Shown here: piece by piece, positions 25,701 through 36,800 of the stretch
Numbering within the stretch: the stretch's first letter is position 1
How the letters are laid out: each line of letters begins with the position of its first letter
Assembly: GCA_000231825.2 (NCBI GenBank)
Contig: JH720319.1
Span: forward strand, 1 to 64,000
Reading direction: 5' to 3'
DNA length: 64,000 nt
Source of the DNA: Tetrahymena elliotti 4EA
Taxonomy: Eukaryota > Ciliophora > Oligohymenophorea > Hymenostomatida > Tetrahymenidae
Position numbers and translations under genes: made by a program
The notes under the pieces: generated by a model
What the model was told of the DNA's origin: nothing
Database searches by the model: none
What the model saw: only the letters and a program-made list of their open reading frames with translations

Positions 25701-26917
25701 AATGTAAAGCAAATGAGTCTTCAGAAAATGCCAAGAGTGATTTTAACGAAAATAAAGTTAACGAATTGCAATTCTTAAAGCTTATTGAAACCAAAAACTA
25801 AAGCAATCTTTCAATTACACAAAAAATTTAGTACATGATTGCTAGAGCCTAAGCTTACGAAAGTTTGTTGAAATTCTAAAAAGCTAGAGACACTTACTAA
25901 GAATTGTATGAGAAACACTTTTAGTGTTTATCTCCATTCGATTAAATAAATTTGCTTAAAAATCTTGGTAGATTAGATCATAAAATGTCTAAATTCAATT
26001 CTTCAATAAAATTTTATTAGCAACTTCTTGAACTTCTAAAATAGAGTACAGAATTAAATGACTTACAAATTAGTGAAGTTTACCAAATGTTGGGATCTGC
26101 TCACAGCTTCTAAGGAGATTACTAAGCTGCTCTTTAGTACTATGATGAGAGTTTAAAAAAAAAGGAAATACTTTAAGACTCTATTCAGAAAGAAGAAATT
26201 GCTGATTTACTTGTTTATATTGGTCTGGTCAAAAAACATTTGCAATAATACCAATCTTCATTAGAAAATTATCAAAAGGCGCTAGAAATCGTGAATGAAA
26301 ACCCTGAAAAAAATTTAAAAAGAATAAGCTGTATTAAAAAAAATATGGGAACTGTGTATGACCACCTTCAAAATAATTCATAGTCTATTTAATTTCTGGA
26401 AAGTGCTTTGTAAGATACAATTTAAGCTTATGGTACAGAAAACGAAAGGGTTGTCAATTGTCTTAATAAACTAGGAATTGTTTTAGTTCATAGTGGAATT
26501 CATAATCATGAATCAGCAATTAAACACTTTGAAAGAGCTATGAAAATTATGAAAAAATTATATAAAATGGATACCATCAACGAATCTCTTAGAAAACAAT
26601 TTAGATTTAAAGACAACCCTCTAGATGATGCTATAAACCCATTATATACGAGAGCTCTTGAAGTAAATGAAGAAGCTTACATTTTATATAGACAAGTTTA
26701 TGATTATTATCATGTTGGCGTAGGAATCATTCTTGAAATTAGAGGAATGATTTATCACTACCTTTAAAAATTTTCTTTTGCAATAAAATACTATTAAGAA
26801 GCTTTCAACATCTATGCAATAATCCTTAAACCAGAACATGAATTTGTTAAACGCTCTCAAGCATTTGTAAATATGGCTAAAACTGAAAAAAAATTTTAAA
26901 ACTTTCCTAAAATTTGA
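22787..26917 (+). CDS. Ser/Thr-type protein kinase with large catalytic insert and C-terminal TPR-like repeats
   Basis: About 1,250-1,275 residues. A certain intron lies at 23465-23684. A first intron ending at 22981 starts at 22827 or 22893 (both keep frame), so the N-terminus is uncertain. Residue numbers here assume the longer intron. The kinase domain runs about 265-650: GKGAFGNV, YALKFIKK (catalytic Lys), HRDLKPSN, DFGEAK and RYMSPE. Some 120 Asn/Gln/Glu-rich residues then separate RYMSPE from SNDIYSLGVCFYQ, so the domain is interrupted between subdomains VIII and IX. The invariant Arg appears in HPKLRPNINQ. An acidic Asp/Glu run around 25425-25515 follows. From about 25830 to the end, helical pairs such as GSAHSFQGDYQAALQYYD and LNKLGIVLVHSGIHNHESAI look like TPRs. 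The family cannot be named more closely. Confidence 0.85.
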
Positions 26918-27907
26918 ATTTTAAAAACTTAAAGAAAATTAGTACTCTATCAAAACAAACAATTAATGAAACAAACAAAAAAATAAACAAATATATAAAT
27001 GCAAAAAATAAACTTTGTAATTAACCTAGTAAAAAAATAAAAATAAAAAATCTACTAAAATAATCATTTTAATTTACTACAAAATACAAATTAAAATTTT
27101 AGTTAATCTTAAATATTTTTACCTTGTAAATACTCTTATGTATTTTAGTTTAAGTGATATAATATATTTCTTTCTACTCTTAAAATTTAATGTTTTTTCT
27201 AAAGTTTAAAAACTAAATGTTATTTTAAACTTTTTTATAAATAAAGAGCTGAAAAATAAATATAGTAATTTATTTTGTAAAGTATCACTTAAATATTTTA
27301 CAAAGATTTAACAAATTTAAAATACTATTTCCTATCAAATCTTAAAGTTTCAAGAATTTTAAAAACTTATCACAAAACAAAATTAAAAAATAAACTTTCT
27401 AATTAGATAATTGATCAAATTAATAATTTATTTATGCTTAAAAAACTAATTCAAATTAGAATTTTTATTAAAAATGTATTATTTTTATTTAAAAACATCA
27501 ATATGTTTTTAATTTAATTCTTATGTGTATATTTACAATATTTTCTATCCACCTTTCAAGATAAATTGTATCAAAGTCCTCACTTCTCTAAATGAAATAT
27601 TAATGAATTTCTACTGAAAAGCTGAAAACAACTTTCTGAAATTAAAATTTTGCTTTTTTAATCTATTATAAAATTTACCTCTATTTTATTTTTGATAAGA
27701 GATGAAACAAATCCGTTTTTAATATTAATTTAAAAACAAACATATTCAAAAACCTACCTTATTATATTTAGAAAAAGATTTGATAGTAATATAATATAAT
27801 TGGTTTGCTTAGCCTTGGTTTTCACATAACTAAAATAATAAGTCAATCTATAAGATTTAATCAATTGTGTGATATTAAGTACTATTAATAAATAACCATA
27901 TCTACAT
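26918..27907. other. AT-rich intergenic spacer
   Basis: Nothing supported. The open minus-strand frame near 27754-27981 overlaps the start of the transporter gene's first exon and has no coding character. Confidence 0.5.
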
Positions 27908-30065
27908 ATGAAAAACCCCAGTTCGAAAGGGAGCTCAACCAAATAGCACCTTAGATTTCTTATCTTGATTTTAAGTTGCATGGCTATTGTAAAAAAGTTT
28001 CAATATATTTGATTTAAAGAAATATTATGAACATTTTTAAAAATCATTTTTATTACTAAAAGTTTTCTGATTATTATATCATTGATATACCAGCAGTAAT
28101 ATAGATGCAGCTTGTTGATTATTTTGCCCCTATTTATGGAAAAGAAAATGCTGAAATTTTGTATAGCTTTTTATACACTATATATTCACTTCCTAATGTT
28201 ATTCTTCCTCTTTTCGGTGGAGTTCTCACTGATAAAATTGGTTGATCTTTTATTTTATATAGTTTATTACATATCAACTAATTTATTTTAAATGCAATTC
28301 AAATTTAGGCTACAGAAAAATGACGATTGTGTTTGTCTTTTTTATAACATTGGGATAAGTTATCATTTCTATGGGTATGAAATTCCGTAGTCTCGAACTT
28401 ATGATTTTTGGTCGTTTCGTCTTTGGAATTGGTGGTGAATCTATTAATATTTGTATTAATACTTTGATAGTAAACTGGTTCTAAGGAAGTGAGTTATCCT
28501 TTGCTTAAGTAATTTTTTGAAAGCCTAATTTGTATTATGTAAAAAAAAATGCAATATTTTTATTTAAAAAAAATATAAAGTCTATAAATTTGAGCATGAT
28601 TCGTGTTGCCAGTATTTTGAATACATTCTTAACTCCTAGAATAGCTGAAGTAAGTAGAGTTTATTACAACTCAAATAATTTTTAATTGTTTCACTTTATA
28701 ATTTATAATTTTAATAAATAAAATTTCAGTATAGATCAATGAACACTTGCTTTACATTTGGTGTGTTTGTTTGTCTTTTTAGCATGTTTAGTTCTATCCT
28801 ATTAGTTTATCTTGATTATAAGTTAAATAACTAAGAAGCAGTAGATCAAATAATGGGAACTCAGCCCTAACAATAAATTTCAAATTGGGAATATATTAAA
28901 AAAATTTTCAAGAAAATTCAAAAGAGCACTTCTAAATTCTCCTAAGTAAAAAAACTTTTTTACTTTATAATTGATTTGAAACTGTTTAGAAAATTCAGAA
29001 ATTATTTAAAAAATTAAAAAAGTTAAATTTGATATGAATATTTCCTTTCAAAATAAAACTTATTTTAAATTCCTATTAAATATTAAAAAAAGATTTTTTG
29101 GGTATTAACTTGCTTGATGGTTTCTCTGTACATTACAGTTATCTCATTTAACACCTTCTCAAGTTCTATACTTACTGATTTATGGTAATACTTTTAATTC
29201 ACCATTAAGTTTAATTGAATATTTACTTGTCATAAAAGGTTACCAAAGGATAATTCACTTTAGAGAAACTAAGAAATTGCTGGTGAAATGATGAGTGTAC
29301 CATATATTATGGCATGCCTTCTTTTCCCTGTTTTTGGTTTAATTTGTGATAAATATGGACAAAGAGTTAGACTATTAATATTTTCAAGTTTCTTGACTCT
29401 ACTCTCATTTATTTTACTTCCATTTATTTATCCTATCACTTCCTTGGCTATTTTAGGATTTAGTTATGCTATCTTTGGAGCTGTTATTTGGCCAACTGTA
29501 TCTTATGTTGTCCCATCTAAAAGACTTGTAAAAAATATATTTATATAATCTTAATTTAAGAAAGCGATTTATTATTTTAATAGGGTATTGGTTATGGTTT
29601 AATGAGCTCTATTTAAAATTTAGGCACTGGAATTATGCCTTTAGTAATTGCATTCATTAAAGTGTAAGGAAACTCAATGACTGTTGTGATTACATTCTTG
29701 ATCATTTCACTAGTTTCAATCTATCTCTCCTTTGTTCTTTAAAGAATTGATTCTTAATAAAAGAGTAAACATATTATAAATAATTAATTTAAATTTAAAA
29801 ATTTTACTTTTTCTTAGTCAGTCTAAATGAGTCAGACTAGAATTTAATCATGCTAAACTTAGAAGAAAGCAACAAAAGTAGTTACAGAAGCTCAGCAACT
29901 ACTATACAAAAAGAAAATGAATACTAAAAAGCTAACTGTAATGATGAAGAAGATGGATTAATTTCAAGTAATAACCATGCTGAAATCCTGAGAGAAACAT
30001 AAGAAGGAATTGAAAACTAAAATGCAGAATTTTAATTTGATGAAAAGCAAACTCTCTATATCTGA
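27908..30065 (+). CDS. MFSD1-like major facilitator superfamily transporter
   Basis: Nine inferred exons give 517 residues: 27908-27988, 28063-28240, 28309-28508, 28581-28649, 28730-28945, 29093-29184, 29239-29527, 29584-29764, 29818-30065. The first exon encodes the start of the first helix (FLILILSCMAI) and splices in frame to DYYIIDIPAVIQMQL, the 'DxPxxLQ' hallmark of MFSD1. FGGVLTDKIGYRKM is the MFS loop-A motif, and GRFVFGIGGES followed by NWFQGSELSFAQ matches MFSD1 closely. CDKYGQRVR is the second-half loop motif. MFSD1 relatives are lysosomal exporters of dipeptides or cationic amino acids, so a vacuolar or lysosomal role is inferred. The C-terminal ~80 residues are acidic and Asn/Ser-rich, presumably cytosolic. 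The intron at 28241 starts GTTGAT, unlike the GTA start of the others. Confidence 0.87.
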
Positions 30066-30842
30066 ATAATAATAAAAATTTTTGGAGTTTTTTTTAATTA
30101 ATTCATAAGAAGAAATTATATGTTTATTTTTCAAAAATAAAAAAAGAAAATATTTTAATCTTTTATTAGTAGATAAATAAGTTGAATAAATTTATCATAT
30201 CTTCTACTCTTATAAATTTTGGTTTTATCAATTTTTAACAGAAGATAAAATTAGTAAAAATTTTTATTTTTAACAAATCAATATAAGAACTCTTTCAATT
30301 TTCAAAAATTATTCTCGCTTTTCACTTTGCTGATATAATTTTTTTATGTTAAAAATCGTTTTTAAACTTTTTCACGATTATTCACTATTTGTTAGAGTTA
30401 ATTTCTCAAAAAAATTTAGCTCTAAATTAAAGATAACTGAACAATTATTTTGTTAAACTTGTTAAAATCTACTAGATTTATTAACTTTATGAAGTATTTA
30501 AATCAATAAGATTATTAATTTGAAATAAAAATATAAAAAATAAATTCAAAATGTGAAATGAATATTTTATTTTCTTTTTAATTAGTATAAAATTTAAATA
30601 ACAAAATTTCAAGATATGTAAAATAAAAGATAACAGATAAGTAATAAGTAAAATTAAAACTTTATTTGCTATCTAAAATTTAAATATTGAATTTTAAGAG
30701 ATTAATAACAAAAATAGCTGATATTCTTTAATATTATATTATTAATAAATGTACAACTTCACAAAAAATTTTATAAAATCTCTATGTAAACATTTTAAGA
30801 ATTTTAATAAAATTTAAATTTAACTTTTTATCAAGAAAGCTA
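30066..30842. other. Convergent 3' spacer
   Basis: Tail-to-tail between the transporter gene and the giant receptor gene. AT-rich, nothing recognisable. Confidence 0.5.
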
Positions 30843-33800
30843 TCAAAAATTTTGGTCAAAATTTACATTATCAGGTCCTACATCTTCTTCATCATCAAAA
30901 TCTATTATTTCTTCTCCATTTTGATTCAAAATTGTAGGATCAAATTTCTAGCCTTTTTCACCAAAGTAAATTTCAGACATATCTCCTGGTGATCTCATTC
31001 CTTTAGTATGATTTACTTAGAGATTAGAATTTTGGGTTGGTTCTCTCTAAAAGTTCTTCTTCTTTTTTTTCATGTTAATTTTTCCAGAGCCTTACTAAGG
31101 GTTAGTATTAGCTTCTATTCTTTGTAGATATATTTTTTCCAAATTCTTTAATTTATTAACATCAACTGTAGGAACTTTATAAGATATATTTGAGCTAGAA
31201 GGTGAATTAGCTTTTGACCTGTTACTAAGATTACCTCTATTTGTTTAAGTTTAGCTCATACTAGGGTCTTAATTATTAAAACTAGAATTAAATTAGTTCT
31301 AATATTAGGTTTATGGTAAAGCAGCTTAGGAGGAAGTGTTGTTATAATTGTTATAATCATCAAAATTTTCTATAAGGAGGTCGGTTGTATTACCATTTGA
31401 GTTAATATTAGGTAAAAGAGGACTTACTTTTCCATTACTGTTTATTGCACTTTAGTTTTTATATTATTGTGATGATAAGTTAGGCTATGTGTTTTGTCTT
31501 ATATCAACAGATAGAGCATTTACATTTAAAGAACGAGAGTTATTTAATCCAACTTATCTTTATCTTTTTACAGGGCTAGTAGATTTTTTCCTTACATTTT
31601 ATGTGTTTGAGCTATGTATCGATGCATTTGAGTTATTTGGCAATAATCCTTACTGTCTTTATTAATTTTATGACAATTTATTAGACTAATCTGCATTATT
31701 TTAGCCAAATTGGTTCTTTTTGTTATCAACACCTTAGCTATTGGGAAATCCAACTGTAAATTATCTTGCCTACATTTATTCTGATTATCTTTAATTGTTA
31801 ATATCAAATCCAGTATTGCTTAGATAAGCTTGACTTTGGCTGCTTGAGATGTTTCTATTCAGCTAACTTAAGCTTTATTAAAGAAGCTACATCTATAGAG
31901 CACTCTAAGGTGGCTATACAAAGTAATCTTCTTCATATCTTTAGTTTAGAATATTAAAGTCTGTAGGACTAATTTCATTGAAATTAACTTCAGCCTCACT
32001 TGCAGTGTGTAAGCTTTCACCAGAATCATAAATCTAATAAAAATTATAATTTTATTTAAAAAAAAAGTGTTTAAATTTTACATTGTTTTTCTTATCAGAT
32101 TCAGATTGTTTCTTTTTTGAATTTGAAAAGCCTCCTTCATCACTTGAGGCACCAAATAAATTATTTTTTTATGGAGTTTTCTACTAATTCATATTTTTAT
32201 CCTTTAGATGATCATTTGGAGTGATCATTTTCTTATTTTTACCTTTCTCGGTTAGTTTATCTTTTTTAGATAAATCTTCACCAAGGTCTTGAACTTCTGG
32301 CATAATTTACTGGACCTTATTTTCATCTGCATTTTAAATCTTTTTGATTTTAGAATTATAAATGTTAATTTGAATTAAAATAGGGTGTTTAACAATAGTA
32401 AACTTTTACTTTATTTGGTTGATCTATTTGCTTAGTTTTAGAATCCTCATCATCAGATTTATTTATCAAATTTTTATTTTTCTTTTCATTTTTAGTTTTA
32501 TCATTTTACTCATTAAGAGGTTTATTAAAGTAAAATGGTTTTTCTTCATTACCATCCTAATTTTTATATTTAAGAAAAGTAAACAAAAATTATCTCAAAC
32601 AAACATATTTTCTTTACTTTTTTGTTTTTATCATCAATTATGTTTCCATTCTTATCAGTATTTATTATTTTACCATTTTTATCAATCTTGTTACCATCTT
32701 TATCAATCCTATTTCCATCTTTATCAATTCTGTTTCCATCTTTGTCTATTCTATTACCATCCTTATCAATGAGATTACCATCTTTNNNNNNNNNNNNNNN
32801 NNNNNNNNNNNNNNNNNNNNNNNNNNNNNNNNNNNNNNNNNNNNNNNNNNNNNNNNNNNNNNNNNNNNNNNNNNNNNNNNNNNNNNNNNNNNNNNNNNNN
32901 NNNNNNNNNNNNNNNNNNNNNNNNNNNNNNNNNNNNNNNNNNNNNNNNNNNNNNNNNNNNNNNNNNNNNNNNNNNNNNNNNNNNNNNNNNNNNNNNNNNN
33001 NNNNNNNNNNNNNNNNNNNNNNNNNNNNNNNNNNNNNNNNNNNNNNNNNNNNNNNNNNNNNNNNNNNNNNNNNNNNNNNNNNNNNNNNNNNNNNNNNNNN
33101 NNNNNNNNNNNNNNNNNNNNNNNNNNNNNNNNNNNNNNNNNNNNNNNNNNNNNNNNNNNNNNNNNNNNNNNNNNNNNNNNNNNATTACCATCTTTATCAA
33201 TTCGATTTCCATCTTTATCAATTAGATTACCATCTTTGTCTATTCTATTTCCATTTTCATCTATAATTTCATTTTAATCTTTTTTTGAATTATCTGCAGC
33301 AGCAATAGCTTCACCTACAGCTGCTCCACCTACCAAAGATCCTCCTGCTATTAAAGCAGTTTAATCCTTTATATTATCATCATTAAATTTATCAGAAAAC
33401 AATCTTTGACGTATTTCTTCTCCTTCATTTTCATCTTCTTACAAGCCTACTCCCATGCTTACATTGTTCATCATTTTTCCTGTTGGATCAGAAGGATCGT
33501 AGTAAACTGTATGACTTTAATTTAACTTAGAAGGAAGTTAGTCACTACTATTATTTTTGTTAAATCCATCACTTTATCTATTTGTGAATCCATTTGAGTT
33601 ATTAAAATGTTAATTTTTTTAGTTTTCCAAATCATCTTAATCATCTAGAGAAATAATTTTATTCTTTGAAAATCCATTTGAATTAGCTAAAGCTGACATG
33701 TTAGAGGCACCTACCATTTTTTTCATCGTTTAATTTTGAGGGTCATATCCATCATAGTATTCTTCATCTTCATCTTCTAAAGAGTTTTCCTCAATTGGAG

Positions 33801-36800
33801 GGAAATCTTTTAGGAAAATATTAAATGTTAAAATATTTTTTTAGATAATAATGCTTTACTGTTATGATCAAATACAGGAGCTATATGGTGTTTTTAGAAA
33901 TTTCTCTTTTTTCCTGGCTTCGATGATTCTGAAATTTCATCTTAGACAAGATAAGGAGCCCCATTATTTGAATTGTTTAAAACGTTTCTATCTATGGCAG
34001 CATTTGTTGAAATATCATTTGGATCCATAACCTAACTGAAAGGTTACTACAACTATTCCACTTTTGTTACTTTATTATCTTTCCCAAATTCTACCAAACT
34101 AGAATTAGATTCTGATTTTTTAAGATGTCCATAAACTGATCTTTGTCTTGCTCTATCCAAATAAGATTAATCAAAAGGAAAGAATCTTTAAGTAAATTAA
34201 CTCATTTATTCAAAATTTAAATTGTAGTTTTCTTCAAAGAAATTTTCATTTTTTAATGCCTCCCAAATCATGAAAATAATCATAAAGATTGTAACTAATA
34301 AGGTATCTAGACTTAATAAGTAAATTTAAGTAGAATTTTAATACCTGTAGCTAAATAAGGAAGCACTAAATATAATTAATAAACTATTAAATATAACACT
34401 AAATGCTGAGGCTTTGTTAAAAGGAGAAAGCAAATCGATATCTTTAAGTTTAGCCTTTATTTAATTAATAATTTTTAAAGAATATTTTTGAGAGATAAAA
34501 TGAAAGTTACCTTAAAAAAGTTTTGGTTGAAATACTTGCAAAAGATTATTTTTTGGATTTTGAAGGAAAATAAGATTGATAAAAATATTGATACATTTTT
34601 ACACATTCTGTTTTTATGAGATAACTCCCATTCTTGAAAAGATGGATCTTTGGATATAATTTTTTTGTACAAAAAGAAATAAATGGAGTTAAACAAATAG
34701 AGGAGAACAAACCCTGCTGCAGCAGCTATTGTAGTTATTTCCATCATTCCATCATTAAGATAGCAGATGATTATTAGAATAATCCATGACACCCATTCAA
34801 AAATTGCACAAAACCCTACAATGCAACCAGGTACAAATGTTTAAGGTTTTTCATACTTAGAGAAATACACAGATATACAAAATGCTATACAAGATAAAAG
34901 CATGGGAAAAGGTACAACTTTAGAACTGTTATCAGATACAGCAGCAGGTACAATTGCTTATTTACAACCTCCAGCCCCATCTGAGAGAGGAGCACTGCTA
35001 GGACAACTAGCATAGCAAACACCCTATAAAAAGAAAAATTCATTAATATAAAAATCTTTAGTAATTAATTATTTTTACTTAATAAATGACTGCTGATTCA
35101 TTGCAAGTTTCACATAATGATTTATATGAACAAGCTGCACAGTAATTCATACATGGTTTAACAGTCCATGTTGCATTATCACCATAATTTCCTTTAGGAA
35201 TTTATGATTATAAAATGCAAGTTTAATTATATAAATAAGTGTTAGGATAGCAAGATGTGCAAGTTGTGCTCAGGGTATCACAAGTTAAGCATTTAGGATC
35301 ACAGATTCCACAAACATATTTTCCATTTTGCAATAATCTTGAATACCCTGTGGGACAATTTTATACACAAGTAGTTAAATGTTATATATAGCCTACAGTG
35401 CACTATGTACAGTTTGTAGATGAAGTGCAAATGTCACATCCAGTAGGGCAAGGAAGACAATCTGCTCCTCCATTAGCAAGATAATATCTATTTTTTTAAA
35501 GAAAAAAGAATTATTTTTAAATTTAGTTGAAGTTTTAGAATTAATAGATAATTACGAACTATCACAGTTAGTAACACACTATGAGTTTTATTTTTTATAT
35601 AATGCTGGATCACAGGAAGTACAAACGCCTGCAGCAGAACAATCTAAGCAATTACCTACAGTTGAACATAGTACGCACTGATTATTTGGTCCTTCTGAAA
35701 TAAATGAAAATAATAATTTTAGAATATTAAAAAATAATTAATTTATTGATGCTTCAAAATGAATCTGTTCAAGGTTGTTTTAAATAATTTTTAAAAAAAT
35801 AAATTTTCTTCTTACAAAAGTATTTAGAAGGACAGTTAGAATTGCAGGTATTTGTATTCGAGTCTAAATACAAAGTACCTGAGCATGATTTACAATTATT
35901 AGCAGTGTTTTCACAGGTTGCACATGATCTATTTAATTATTTTAAATATTTTTTTATCTTAAAAAACAAAATTTATTTTTACGAATTGCATGGTGCACAT
36001 ATGCTTTAACCTGTTTAAATTGTTGAGTATGATTATGCTGGACATTTTGATACACAAGTTTTGATAGAAGGAACAGTATTCAAAATAATTTCTTCTACAT
36101 AATTACTTGTTGATTAGTAGTAAACAGTACTTGCGGGATAGCAAGTTTAACAATTAGATTTATTACTAGCATCACAGGTTTTACAAAATGCTGATGCATC
36201 ACATTAATTAGTATAAATGAGAGTGCTTGAGCTAAATGATTTCATAGTGTATGATGTTCCTGAAACTATTTCGTTGAAAACAATGGTAAATGGTGTACTT
36301 GTCTACTGAATTAATTAGGTTGGGTTATTGACTCCTTAAATTGTTACTATAGAAGGTTCTTAGTTTGGGAAACATGTTAAAGTTAACAAATTTGTAGTAA
36401 AGGTTCCTGAACAAGCTGATGAGTTGATAGTTACAGTTGGAGATGCACCGAATTATACTAAGTTAGTAGCAGTTATAACGACATTTCCTTATGCTGGACT
36501 TGGAGATACATTACTTATAGTAAACTGATATTACGTTTGGCTGGCTAGGAAATAGCTTTAGATTGATAATGTTACTGTTGTCAGATCTATAGATTGAGTA
36601 TTTGATATTTTTTATACAGATTAATTACCTATTTAAGTTGAAGAGAAGCCAATAACACCTGTTATTTGGTATTCTGCTAAACTTAGATAATTTATAACAT
36701 TCTAAATATTAAATTGATATAACGTAGCAGGCTATATGTCACTGTTAAAGTTTACTGTCTAATCCATTTTTAAAAAATTTATTAATATTTTATTTTTTAA

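Noticed and set aside
27754..27981. A minus-strand frame opposite the transporter's first exon.
   Set aside because: No domain or coding composition, and the plus-strand exon splices perfectly into the MFSD1 frame.
32419..33266. Plus-strand frames across the N gap with Leu/Ser or Tyr/His repeats.
   Set aside because: They are antisense to the DKDGN repeats, and the minus frame continues into conserved-looking sequence on both sides.
34475..34792. A stand-alone 105-residue minus-strand membrane protein.
   Set aside because: It is part of the TM region of the giant receptor gene; its start is an internal Met and its end runs into an intron.
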